Shown here one piece after another: positions 1-7,778 of a stretch of DNA of 64,000 bases. Both the position numbers and the translations under genes were made by a program. Numbering within the stretch: position 1 is the first letter of the stretch; each line of letters begins with the position of its first letter. The stretch comes from Actinomycetota bacterium (GTDB lineage Bacteria; Actinomycetota; Thermoleophilia; Gaiellales; Gaiellaceae): NCBI GenBank assembly GCA_020029595.1, contig JAIBJN010000001.1, positions 1-64,000 on the forward strand, given 5' to 3'. The notes beneath the pieces are model-generated. The model saw only the letters and a program-made list of their open reading frames with translations. It was not told the origin of the DNA and made no database searches.

Positions 1-2
1 GC

Positions 3-125
3 TCGGCCCTGCACTGCCTCGAGATCCCGGGGCCGCAGCTCGAGGCGTTCCTCCTGCAGTACCCGCACGTCATGTACCGGATGCTCCAGACGGTCACACG
101 CCGCCTCCGGGACCTCCTCGAGTAG
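3..125 (+). CDS. Cyclic-nucleotide-binding (Crp-type) protein, 3' end only
   Basis: Only the last 40 codons are in the window. They end in the motif VTRRLRDLLE just before a TAG stop. The preceding stretch (LEIPGPQLEAFLLQYPHV) looks like the end of a cNMP-binding beta-barrel followed by its C-terminal helices, much like the complete cNMP-binding protein at 17150-17563. It is followed without a gap by the oxidoreductase and then an adenylate cyclase, so it may read the cAMP made by that cyclase. The family call rests on a short piece. Confidence 0.55.
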   Translation, partial: SALHCLEIPGPQLEAFLLQYPHVMYRMLQTVTRRLRDLLE

Positions 126-1595
126 GTGCCCGCGGTCCGGGAGGAGGGGCCGTTTCCGCCCGGGGACTACCCCGTCGTCGTCGTCGGGAGCGGGCCCGGA
201 GGCTTGCAGGCAAGCTACTGCCTCTCGCGCCTCGGGGTCGAGCACGCGGTTCTCTCGCAGGACGATACGCCGGGGGGCATGTTTCGCCTCTATCCGATCT
301 TCCAGCGGCTCCTCTCCTGGTCGAAGCCGGACGCCCCAGCGGAGCCCGGCACGCGCGCCTTCGAGTGGTACGACCACAACAGCCTCGTCGCGGACGAGCG
401 GGAGCACCAGGCGCTCGTGCCGGCAGTCATGGACCGGGCCTTCATGGTTCCCTCCCGCGAGGAGATGGAGCGCGGTCTGGCCACGTTTGCCGCGCGAGTC
501 CCCCTCGACGTCCGCTACGGCTGCCGCTGGGAGGCGACGCGGCGCGAGGACGACGGTCGGCTCGTGCTCGCGACCTCGGGCGGCGAGTACCGCTGCAGGG
601 CGGCCGTCGTCGCCGTGGGCGTGACGACGCCGTGGCGCTCGCCCATCCCGGGCATCGAGCAGGTCCCGCACTACGTGGACTGCAGGCAGCCTCCCGAGTA
701 CCGCGGCCGGCGCGTCTTCGTCATCGGGAAACGCAACTCGGGCTTCGAGATCGCCGACGGCCTCCTCCCGTGGGCGCGACAGGTGATCCTCGGCTCGCCG
801 CGACCTGTACAGACGGCGGTGATCGCGCAGGCGACCGTCCGCGTTCGCTACCTCCAACCGTACGAGGACCACGGCCTGGGGGGCGGCACGCTCGCGCTCG
901 ATCTCGCCGTCGAGCGCATCGAGCGGCTCGAGTCCGGCTGGCGCATCGTCGGCAACGGGACGACGTGGCCCGGCGCGATCGACCTCGAGGTCGACGACGT
1001 CATCGCGGCCACCGGCTTCTCGACCTCACTGCTCGACCTCGAGGAGCTCGGAGTGCGCACGGTCGCGCAGGGCAGGATTCCGGCGCTGACACCGTTCTGG
1101 GAGAGCGAGCGGGGCTCGGGCATCTACTTCGCCGGCAATGCGACGCAGGGCGCCGCCGGGCTCCGCAAGCACGGCGTCGGCGCCTCCTCGGCGGCCGTGC
1201 ACGGGTTCCGCTACAACGCCAGGGTGATGGCGCGCCACCTCGCCGAGACGCACCTCGGGATCGCGCCGCCGCGCGAGCGGGTGGAGCCGGACCGCCTCGC
1301 GCCCTATCTGCTCGAGGAGCTGACGACGGCGCCCGAGCTCTGGGCGCAGAAGTCCTACCTCGCCCGCGCGGTGTACGGCGAGGGGGAGAGCGAGATCGCG
1401 CCGCTCGCCGGCTTCCTCGACGAGAGCGGTCCGGACGCGGTCGCCGTCGCCGTGGAGACGAACGCCGCCGGTGACATCTACCCGGCCGTCTACGTCCGGC
1501 GGGACGGGAAGATCGCCGAGCGCCTGCTCCCGCCCCACCAGCTGAACGACTTCCGCGGCCCCGAGTACGAGCGCGAGCTTCGCGCGGCGCTGTGA
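126..1595 (+). CDS. FAD/NAD(P)-dependent oxidoreductase, FMO/TrxB-like
   Basis: A 489-residue flavoprotein. The N-terminal FAD Rossmann motif GSGPGG is at about residues 21-26. A second nucleotide-binding segment, VFVIGKRNSG, lies near residue 200, and an ATGF motif typical of flavin monooxygenase-like proteins is near 297. The segment GIYFAGNATQG near 337 is the usual late FAD-contact strand. About 120 C-terminal residues form an extra domain I do not recognise. The GTG start directly follows the TAG of the cNMP-binding gene, and the stop overlaps the next start by four bases (GTGA), so the three genes are probably one operon. Substrate unknown. Confidence 0.75.
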   Translation: MPAVREEGPFPPGDYPVVVVGSGPGGLQASYCLSRLGVEHAVLSQDDTPGGMFRLYPIFQRLLSWSKPDAPAEPGTRAFEWYDHNSLVADEREHQALVPAVMDRAFMVPSREEMERGLATFAARVPLDVRYGCRWEATRREDDGRLVLATSGGEYRCRAAVVAVGVTTPWRSPIPGIEQVPHYVDCRQPPEYRGRRVFVIGKRNSGFEIADGLLPWARQVILGSPRPVQTAVIAQATVRVRYLQPYEDHGLGGGTLALDLAVERIERLESGWRIVGNGTTWPGAIDLEVDDVIAATGFSTSLLDLEELGVRTVAQGRIPALTPFWESERGSGIYFAGNATQGAAGLRKHGVGASSAAVHGFRYNARVMARHLAETHLGIAPPRERVEPDRLAPYLLEELTTAPELWAQKSYLARAVYGEGESEIAPLAGFLDESGPDAVAVAVETNAAGDIYPAVYVRRDGKIAERLLPPHQLNDFRGPEYERELRAAL

Positions 1596-2998
1596 GGCGC
1601 GCCGGCCTCACGGCCGTCATCCTCGCCGTCCCGCTCACGGGCTTGTTCCTCCTGCTCGGCGTCCCCCGCCTCGACGTGACCTGGGAGCACCACCCCTCCC
1701 ACTTCTGGCTCGTGCTCGCCTCGGCCCTCCTCAGCTTCCTCCTCGGCTTCCTCATGGCCGAGGCGGCCGCACGGCGCGGAGACGCCCGCATCCTCCTCGT
1801 CGCGCTCGCGTTCCTCTCCAGCTCGGGGTTCCTCGCCCTCCACGCCCTCGCCACGCCGGGCGTCCTCCTCGCCGGGAAGAACGCCGGCTTCCAGATCGCC
1901 TCGGCGATCGGGCTCCTGATCGCAGCCGGCTTCGCAGCCGCCTCGGCGCTCCCGCTCGGATCCGCAGGGGCGGAGGCGGTCGTCGGCAGACGTCGGCTCC
2001 TCCTCGCCTCGGTCGGAGCCGCGCTCGCGATCTGGGCGGTCCTCGCCCTCGCAGCGCTCCCGCCGCTCGACGAGCCGATTACGCCCGAGGCCGCGCGCGG
2101 ACCGCTCCTCGTTCTCTGGGGCCTCGGGGTCCTGTTCTACGGCTACGCCGCCTACCGTTATGGGCGCCTCTACGCGCTGCGGAGGTCGCCGGTCGCGCTC
2201 TCGGTCACTGCCGCCTGGGTGCTCCTCGCGGAGGCGATGCTCGCCATTGCAGTCTCCCGCAACTGGCAGCTCACCTGGTGGGAGTGGCACCTGCTCATGC
2301 TCCTCGCGTTCGCGCTCGTCGCCCGCAGCGTCTGGACCGAGTGGAAGCGCGAAGGCTCGAGCGCCGAGGTCTTCGCCGACCTCTACGAGGAGCGGACGCT
2401 GGGCCGCCGGGAGGAGGTGAGCGTCCTCTTCGCCGACCTGCAGGGCTACACGGCGTTCGCGGAGCGGGCCTCGGCCGCGGAGGCGCGAGCGATGCTCGAC
2501 GAGTACTTCTCGGCGATCGCCCCGGTCGTCGAGCGGGAGGGAGGCCAGGTCGTCCAGACCGTAGGCGACGAGATCTTCGCCGTCTTCCAGGCGGAGGGCC
2601 ACGAGCGGCGGGCCGCGCGCGCCGGCCTCGGGATCCAGGACGTGACGGGAAGCGTCGCCGCCCGCCATCCCGGCTGGCCGCGCTTCCGCGTAGGCGTCAA
2701 CTCCGGCGAGGCCCACGTCGGGCTCGTGCAGGCGCCGGGAGCCAGGGCGTTCACGCCGACGGGAGACGTCGTCAACACGGGCTCTCGCCTCGAGGGACAG
2801 GCCCGTGCGGGCGAGGTCGTGATCGCCGAGACGACCCGGGCGGCGCTGGGCGACGGTGCTGTCGTCGAGGATCTCGGCGCGGTCCCCGTCAAGGGGAAGG
2901 AGCGCCGCGTGCGCGCCTTTGCCCTACGCTCGCTGGCCGCGGGCGGGGGCGAGCGCGACGAGCGCCTGGAGGACGAGCACTCCGAAGGCGAGCGCTAA
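1592..2998 (+). CDS. Membrane-bound class III adenylate/guanylate cyclase
   Basis: A 468-residue protein with about eight hydrophobic segments in residues 5-250, followed by a cytosolic class III cyclase domain from about 270 to 440. The domain begins VSVLFADLQGYT, where the Asp is the first metal ligand. It contains GDEIFAVF with the second metal Asp, and the substrate-pocket stretch TPTGDVVNTGSRL. It presumably makes cAMP. The GTG start lies in a GTGA overlap with the oxidoreductase. The 3' end overlaps the convergent minus-strand gene at 2924-3319 by 75 bases. The membrane part could sense a ligand or redox state, but no known sensor domain was recognised. Confidence 0.85.
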   Translation: MRRAGLTAVILAVPLTGLFLLLGVPRLDVTWEHHPSHFWLVLASALLSFLLGFLMAEAAARRGDARILLVALAFLSSSGFLALHALATPGVLLAGKNAGFQIASAIGLLIAAGFAAASALPLGSAGAEAVVGRRRLLLASVGAALAIWAVLALAALPPLDEPITPEAARGPLLVLWGLGVLFYGYAAYRYGRLYALRRSPVALSVTAAWVLLAEAMLAIAVSRNWQLTWWEWHLLMLLAFALVARSVWTEWKREGSSAEVFADLYEERTLGRREEVSVLFADLQGYTAFAERASAAEARAMLDEYFSAIAPVVEREGGQVVQTVGDEIFAVFQAEGHERRAARAGLGIQDVTGSVAARHPGWPRFRVGVNSGEAHVGLVQAPGARAFTPTGDVVNTGSRLEGQARAGEVVIAETTRAALGDGAVVEDLGAVPVKGKERRVRAFALRSLAAGGGERDERLEDEHSEGER

Positions 2999-3319
2999 GG
3001 CGCCGCTCGCCGTCGACGGCACGACGCCTTCCGGCACGACGGGAGCGCGGGCGGCCGCTCCCAGGACGATCGCCAGGACGAGCACCGTCGCGAGCATCGC
3101 CTGCACGCGGCCGAGCGTGTCCCCGTTCCCGCCGTTGGCGGCGTCGACTACACGGCCGAAGCAGATGAGGCCCGCGATTGCCGTCACCGGGACGCCCAGG
3201 ACGAGGAGGTAGAAAGAGGCCGCAGCGTGACCGAGGGCGTCCGAGACGGCGACGGCGAGGAGGAGGGCTCCGGCCAGCTCCACGGCCATCGCGCCGGCGC
3301 CGCTCCTGGTCTCCCACAT
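2924..3319 (-). CDS. Small membrane protein, function unknown
   Basis: A 131-residue protein with four predicted transmembrane segments (about residues 11-30, 36-60, 73-92 and 104-124), a GNGD-containing loop after the second and a short basic tail. I do not recognise the family. The minus-strand frame stays open far upstream, but the upstream part reads like a shadow of the hydrolase gene, so I place the start at the ATG at 3319; the ATG ten codons later is an alternative. It overlaps the 3' end of the cyclase gene tail to tail. Confidence 0.6.
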   Translation of the reverse strand: MWETRSGAGAMAVELAGALLLAVAVSDALGHAAASFYLLVLGVPVTAIAGLICFGRVVDAANGGNGDTLGRVQAMLATVLVLAIVLGAAARAPVVPEGVVPSTASGALALAFGVLVLQALVALAPARGQRA

Positions 3320-3391
3320 GAGGCGTCGGATTCGATGCCCGGCCCCGTTCTCCTCCGTTACGCTGACCCGGAGCAACCACGAGGAGGCTGA

Positions 3392-4096
3392 ATGGCGGAA
3401 ACGGCGGTCACCTGGCTGGGCCACTCGGCCTTCCGGATCGACACGCCGGGGGGCAAGCGGATCTACGTCGATCCTTGGCTCGAGAACCCGAACTGCCCCG
3501 AGGAAGAGCGGACGCCCGAGCGCGTCGACCTGATCGCGCTCACGCACGGCCACGACGACCACGTCGGCCAGACCGTCGGGCTCGCACAGCGGTTCGGCTG
3601 CCCGGTGCTCGGGGTCGTGGAGCTGCGCGGTTGGCTTTCGACTCAGGGCCTGCCGGAAGAGATGACCGAGGCGGCCAACAAGGGCGGCACGGTGGAGACA
3701 CACGGTGTCAAGGTCACGTTCACCGACGCGAAGCACTCGAGCAGCACGTTCCAGGACGGGAGCTTCCTCTACCTGGGGGAGCCGGCCGGGATCGTCCTCG
3801 AGGTCGAGAGCGGGACGAAGATCTACTTCGCCGGCGACACGTGCGTCTTCGGCGACATGCAGCTCATCGGCCGAATCTACCGGCCGGACGTCGCGGTGCT
3901 CCCGATCGGCGGCCACTACACGATGGACCCCCGCGAGGCGGCCGTCGCGCTCGAGCTCCTCGGCGTCGGGCGCTGCATCCCGTGCCACTACGGGACGTTC
4001 CCGCTCCTGGCCGGGACCCCTGACGAGTGCCGGAGCTTCCTGACGACGGCGTGCGAGATCGTCGCGCCCGAGCCCGGCGGAACAGTGACCGTCTAG
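3392..4096 (+). CDS. UPF0173-type metal-dependent hydrolase (metallo-beta-lactamase fold)
   Basis: A 234-residue protein of typical length for the UPF0173 family. Signature parts visible are LGHSAFRI at the N terminus, the zinc-binding motif LTHGHDDHVG near residue 50, FAGDTCVFGD near 150, and GGHYTMDPREA and CHYGTF towards the end. Members are broad metal-dependent hydrolases of unclear physiological substrate. The ATG start follows a purine-rich GAGGAGG ribosome-binding sequence, one of few clear ones here. The next gene starts two bases after its stop. Confidence 0.88.
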   Translation: MAETAVTWLGHSAFRIDTPGGKRIYVDPWLENPNCPEEERTPERVDLIALTHGHDDHVGQTVGLAQRFGCPVLGVVELRGWLSTQGLPEEMTEAANKGGTVETHGVKVTFTDAKHSSSTFQDGSFLYLGEPAGIVLEVESGTKIYFAGDTCVFGDMQLIGRIYRPDVAVLPIGGHYTMDPREAAVALELLGVGRCIPCHYGTFPLLAGTPDECRSFLTTACEIVAPEPGGTVTV

Positions 4097-4098
4097 TC

Positions 4099-4389
4099 GT
4101 GGCGGTCCGCGAGCGCTGGTTCGGAGCGACCGGGCGGCGGGTCCCGGAAATCGCCGTCGAGGGGGAGGACGAGATCCCGCTCGAGGAGGCGCTCGTCCTC
4201 GACGACGTCGCCGACCTCGAGCGGCTGCGCGAGGCCCATGCCAGCGGGACGCCCGTCGTCGTGCGGGCCGCGGACGCGGAAGGGGTGACGCGCGCCCTCG
4301 CACGCCCCGAGGTCGCCTGCGTCTTCGTTCCGGCCGACCGCCGCGACCTCCGCGACCTCGACCTCCGCAAGCTCACGTACGGCCCTTAG
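4099..4389 (+). CDS. Hypothetical small acidic protein
   Basis: About 96 residues from a GTG two bases after the hydrolase stop. The sequence is acidic and Leu/Arg-rich with LDDVADLERLREAHASGTPVVVRAADAEGV near the centre, suggesting an alpha/beta fold, but no family is recognised. The close spacing suggests co-transcription with the hydrolase. An upstream in-frame ATG at 4027 would make it 120 residues, but that extension lies inside the hydrolase gene and looks like its shadow. Confidence 0.55.
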   Translation: MAVRERWFGATGRRVPEIAVEGEDEIPLEEALVLDDVADLERLREAHASGTPVVVRAADAEGVTRALARPEVACVFVPADRRDLRDLDLRKLTYGP

Positions 4390-4423
4390 CCGCAGCTCGC
4401 GTCGCGCATGTTGTCGGCGAACG

Positions 4424-4894
4424 TCACGCTGTCAGCGCCGCGCAAGCCTCCTCGATGCGCCCTTCGAGGCTGTGGTGTGGCTCCAGGATTACCTCGCCGG
4501 TCTGGAGGTCAATCTTCAAGACACCGGTGAATTCGAACGGGATCTGACCGATGATCATGAGGATCGTCGTGCCGTCCTTCTTGACCTGGACGTGGTCCGC
4601 CCCGACGTCACGGAACCTGTAGGTGTTGGCCCCCGCCATCGCCGTGAGAGCGATGTTCAAGGTTGTGATCTCGGCCGGCCCCGCCCCGCCGCCTGAGAAC
4701 GTTCGGACGGCCACGTGCCCCTGCGCGTGCGTCATGACGGGAACGCCACAGGCCTCCGTCAGGAAGTCGTCGGGAAAGGTCTCGTCGACGTCGAGGCGAT
4801 CAATTGTGGGCTTGCCCGCGGACGCGCCGGGGGCAACGACAGCCGCGACTACCAGGATGCCCGCCAGCCATACGATGACGCCTCGTCTACTCAT
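4424..4894 (-). CDS. Secreted hypothetical protein
   Basis: A 156-residue protein with a signal peptide: MSRRG, then a hydrophobic stretch to about residue 25, then APGASAGKP with a likely cleavage at ASA. The mature part has one Cys near each end (EACGVPV and EEACAAL), possibly a disulfide, and is predicted to be beta-rich. No family is recognised. The frame stays open further upstream, but a GGGGCGGC ribosome-binding-like stretch and the signal peptide place the start at the ATG at 4894. Confidence 0.7.
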   Translation of the reverse strand: MSRRGVIVWLAGILVVAAVVAPGASAGKPTIDRLDVDETFPDDFLTEACGVPVMTHAQGHVAVRTFSGGGAGPAEITTLNIALTAMAGANTYRFRDVGADHVQVKKDGTTILMIIGQIPFEFTGVLKIDLQTGEVILEPHHSLEGRIEEACAALTA

Positions 4895-5029
4895 GCCGCC
4901 CCTTTCGAAATCGTGTCGCCAGCCCAGCCGGCGCTTCCCGTGACGCCCGGTCCTACCACGATTGTGACGACGCGGCAACCGCAGACGGCTGTGGCTTGAT
5001 GCCCGGGGGAGGAAGGAGCGATCACCGTG

Positions 5030-5773
5030 TCAGCCGGCGCCGTCGCCGGGGAGGCGGACGCCGGCGGCCCGCTCTCTGAACGCCGGCACGGGGTCGGCCT
5101 CCGGTCGCGCGACGAGGAGGACCGCGCCGTAGCCCTCGCCGGCGAGCGCGTCCACGAGGAGCTGGAGGCCGACCGCGAGGGCGAAGGCCTTGTGCGCCTG
5201 CTCGCCCCCGAAGGGAACGAGCTCCTCCGGTGTGGCGGTCCCGGCGAGCACGTCGCCGTGCGTGACCTTCCCCATGGAGACGTCGGCGACGACCGGGTCT
5301 CCTGCCGAGCTCGGGATGGCGATCGCGAGCGGGTTCGTCCCCGCGAGCGGCGGGCCGCCGTCGGGGTGCGCGAGCCGAGCCGGTGAGCTCGCCGTCAGGG
5401 CCGCGGCGAGCCCGCCCTCGGCCAGGCGCCGCACCCAGTAGCCGAGGACGCCGGTGGGAAAACACTCGCGGGCGACGACGAGGCGTGCGTGCGGCGGCGG
5501 CGAGCCGAGCTGTGCCTCCATAATTGCCGCCAGCGTGAGGTAGCCGAGCGCGCCGCGGCCCTCCCAGCGCTCGTAGCCCTCCTCGGCCAAGACGCGCTCC
5601 GGGCGCGCCGAAGGATCGAGGTCGGCCAGCCCCGCGAGCCACTCGACTCGCGCGGTCCCGTGGCTCGGGCGGCCGCGGGCGTCAGCGTCGAGGAAGTGGT
5701 CGGCGAGGATCTCCGCCTCGCGCTCCTCGAACCCGAGCGCGCGCAGGCGGCCGGAGGCGTCCTCGGCGCTCAG
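5030..5773 (-). CDS. Ldh2-family (malate/L-lactate/ureidoglycolate dehydrogenase) protein, shortened and probably lacking the catalytic His
   Basis: A 247-residue member of the NAD(P)-dependent Ldh_2 family, which is usually 330-350 residues. Recognisable parts are DADARGRPSHGTARV near the N terminus, GTNPLAIAIP, DVSMGKVTHGD and VPFGGEQAHKAFALAV. The family's catalytic His (HFGxxGYW) aligns with Pro in CFPTGVLGYW, and the C-terminal region is heavily abbreviated. It may have lost or changed activity. No ATG, GTG or TTG exists near the conserved N terminus. A CTG that overlaps the upstream mrp-type stop as CTGA is the best start candidate. Confidence 0.7.
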   Translation of the reverse strand: MSAEDASGRLRALGFEEREAEILADHFLDADARGRPSHGTARVEWLAGLADLDPSARPERVLAEEGYERWEGRGALGYLTLAAIMEAQLGSPPPHARLVVARECFPTGVLGYWVRRLAEGGLAAALTASSPARLAHPDGGPPLAGTNPLAIAIPSSAGDPVVADVSMGKVTHGDVLAGTATPEELVPFGGEQAHKAFALAVGLQLLVDALAGEGYGAVLLVARPEADPVPAFRERAAGVRLPGDGAG

Positions 5774-6888
5774 CTCCGGACGAGGGGGAGCGGCTTCACG
5801 ATGCCGACGCCCTCTTCGCGACGCGTGGCGGCGACGGTCTCGGCGAGCGACGCGATCGCCCGCGAGACCTCCGCCTCCGGCTCGGCGAGGACGATCGGCT
5901 CGCCCTCGTCGGCGAGGGCGCCGAGTCGCGGGTCGAACGGGATCCGGCCGAGGAGCGGCGCCTCCACCTCGGCGGCGAGCGCCTCGCCCCCGCCGGCGCC
6001 GAAGAGCTCCTCCCGGGAGCCGTCCTCGCGCGTGAGGTACGCCATGTTCTCGACCACGCCGAGGAGCCGCATGTTCGTCTTCCGGGCCATCTGGGCGGCC
6101 CTGACCGCGACCTGCTGGGAGGCGCGGTGCGGCGTCGTGACGACGATCGCCTCCGCGCGCGGAAGCAGCTGCCCGAGCGAGATCGCCACGTCCCCGGTTC
6201 CGGGGGGCATGTCCACGACGAGCGTGTCGAGCTCTCCCCAGTGCACGTCCGAGAGGAACTGCTCGAGCGCCCGGTGGAGCATCGGGCCCCGCCACATCAC
6301 CGGCGTGTTCTCGTCCAGGAAGAACCCGATCGACATCACCTTGAGGTCGCCACGGACCGGTGGGACGATCATCGCCCGCTCGCCGTCGTCGACCGACACG
6401 GGCCGCTGGTGAATGCCGAGCATGTGCGGGATCGAGTAGCCGTAGACGTCCGCGTCGAGGACTCCCGTCCTCTGACCGAGCTCCGAAAAGGCAGCGGCGA
6501 GGTTAGCCGCGAGCGACGACTTGCCCACGCCGCCCTTCCCACTGGCCACCGCGAGGACGCGAGTCCCAGCGTCGACCGAGATCCCGGGAGTCCGCTCGGA
6601 GACACCTCCGCGCAGGCGCGCCGTCAGCGCCGCCTTCTCCTCCGGGCTCATCACGTCGAAGGCGAGCTCGACCTCGTCCACGCCGTCGAGCGGGAGGAGG
6701 GCGCGGTCGACCTGTTCCTGGAAGCTCGCGCGGAGCGGGCAGCCGGGCACCGTGAGCGCAATCGTGACGCCGACGCGGGCACCCTCGACGAACACGTCCC
6801 GGACCATGTCCAGCTCGATGACGGAGCGACCCAGCTCTGGGTCGATCACGTCTTCGAGGGCGCGAAGGATCTCCTCTCTCGACGCCAC
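5770..6888 (-). CDS. mrp: Mrp/NBP35-type P-loop ATPase, Fe-S cluster carrier
   Basis: A 372-residue ATPase that carries or delivers iron-sulfur clusters in the cytosol. Residues 1-85 are a MIP18/DUF59 domain (VIDPELGRSVIELDMV). The P-loop domain has the deviant Walker A VASGKGGVGKSS near residue 110, VDMPPGTGD near 215 and FGAGGGEALA near 300. The usual CxxC cluster motif is not evident (NMAYLTREDGSREELFG occupies that place). The GTG start has a TAGCCT hexamer six bases upstream, so the mRNA is probably leaderless. The stop overlaps the Ldh2-like gene by four bases. Confidence 0.9.
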   Translation of the reverse strand: MASREEILRALEDVIDPELGRSVIELDMVRDVFVEGARVGVTIALTVPGCPLRASFQEQVDRALLPLDGVDEVELAFDVMSPEEKAALTARLRGGVSERTPGISVDAGTRVLAVASGKGGVGKSSLAANLAAAFSELGQRTGVLDADVYGYSIPHMLGIHQRPVSVDDGERAMIVPPVRGDLKVMSIGFFLDENTPVMWRGPMLHRALEQFLSDVHWGELDTLVVDMPPGTGDVAISLGQLLPRAEAIVVTTPHRASQQVAVRAAQMARKTNMRLLGVVENMAYLTREDGSREELFGAGGGEALAAEVEAPLLGRIPFDPRLGALADEGEPIVLAEPEAEVSRAIASLAETVAATRREEGVGIVKPLPLVRS

Positions 6889-6894
6889 GCACCT

Positions 6895-6900
6895 AGGCTA
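6895..6900 (-). promoter_or_regulatory. -10 element of the mrp-type gene (leaderless)
   Basis: On the minus strand the hexamer TAGCCT sits six bases before the GTG start at 6888. This TANNNT-N6-start spacing recurs throughout the window and implies transcription starting at the first codon. Confidence 0.55.
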
Positions 6901-6960
6901 GCAGCGGCGGCGTGCAAGATTGTGGCCGTGCCCGCCCGGGTCCTGCCGAGGCCGCGCTGA

Positions 6961-7641
6961 GTGGAGGCGCGCATCCTCCTCGTCGAGGACGATCCCTCCA
7001 TCCGGGAGACGACGTCGCTCGGCCTGGCCGGCGCCGGGTTCCGCGTCACGACCGCGGCCGACGGCCGTGAGGCGCTCCTGCGGTTCCGGCAGGAGCCCAT
7101 CGACCTCGTCGTCCTCGACCTCATGCTGCCGGAGCTGGATGGCTACGAGGTCTGCCGCGAGATCCGGCGGACGAGCCGCGTGCCGATCGTGATGCTCTCA
7201 GCGCGGAGCGACACGGTCGATGTCGTCGTCGGACTCGAGCTCGGCGCCGACGACTACGTGACGAAGCCGTTCGAGCTCGCCGAGCTCGTCGCGCGTGTGC
7301 GCGCGGCCCTCCGGCGCGCGTCCGGCGCGGAAGCCGGTGCGCGCATCGCCGTCGGCGACCTCGAGATCGAACCGGACGGCTTCCAGGCGACGAAGGCCGG
7401 ACGCGAGCTTGACCTGACCGCCACCGAGTTCCGGCTCCTGCTCGAGCTCGCCCGCCGCCCGGGGCACGTGTTCACGCGGGAGCTCCTGCTCGAGCGCGTG
7501 TGGAACTACGAGTACCTCGGCGACTCGCGCCTCGTGGACGTCGCCGTGCAGCGCCTGCGCGCGAAGGTCGAAGACGACCCTCGGCATCCCGCGCTCATCA
7601 CGACCGTGCGTGGCGTCGGCTACCGCTTCGAGCGAGGATGA
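6961..7641 (+). CDS. OmpR/PhoB-family response regulator
   Basis: A 226-residue two-domain regulator. The receiver domain has acidic residues ED-D at 9-11, the phosphoacceptor Asp53 in VLDLMLPELDG, and Lys in the KPF motif near 101. The C-terminal winged helix (about 130-226) ends RVWNYEYLGDSRLVDVAVQRLR and GVGYRFE, as in OmpR/PhoB proteins. It pairs with the sensor kinase downstream. The two genes are separated by a 140-base structured repeat that begins in this gene's TGA. Target genes are unknown, but the lipoprotein and L,D-transpeptidase that follow suggest envelope functions. Confidence 0.93.
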   Translation: MEARILLVEDDPSIRETTSLGLAGAGFRVTTAADGREALLRFRQEPIDLVVLDLMLPELDGYEVCREIRRTSRVPIVMLSARSDTVDVVVGLELGADDYVTKPFELAELVARVRAALRRASGAEAGARIAVGDLEIEPDGFQATKAGRELDLTATEFRLLLELARRPGHVFTRELLLERVWNYEYLGDSRLVDVAVQRLRAKVEDDPRHPALITTVRGVGYRFERG

Positions 7642-7778
7642 GCCTCCCTCGCCTTCGGCTCGCTCCCGTGGGGGAAACCGTGTTTCCCCCACGGACCCCC
7701 TTCTTTGATCCACTGAAGGAACCTCCCGGTTCCCCCACACCCCCTCCACACGCTCATCGGCCAGAGACTGGCCGATGA
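7639..7778 (+). repeat. Intercistronic palindromic element, family 1, copy A
   Basis: A 140-base element that begins in the TGA stop of the response regulator gene and ends in the ATGA containing the start of the kinase gene. It holds three hairpins: CGTGGGGGAAAC/GTTTCCCCCACG with a 3-base loop near 7668-7694, GGAACC/GGTTCC near 7719-7734, and CATCGGCCAG-AGA-CTGGCCGATG at 7755-7777, whose last bases are the start codon. By hand alignment it matches copy B (35455-35594) at about 124 of 140 positions with no gaps. No coding function is evident. Confidence 0.85.

Noticed and set aside
3320..4303. Upstream extension of the small membrane protein at 2924-3319
   Set aside because: It is antisense to the well-supported UPF0173 hydrolase gene and reads as low-complexity shadow sequence.
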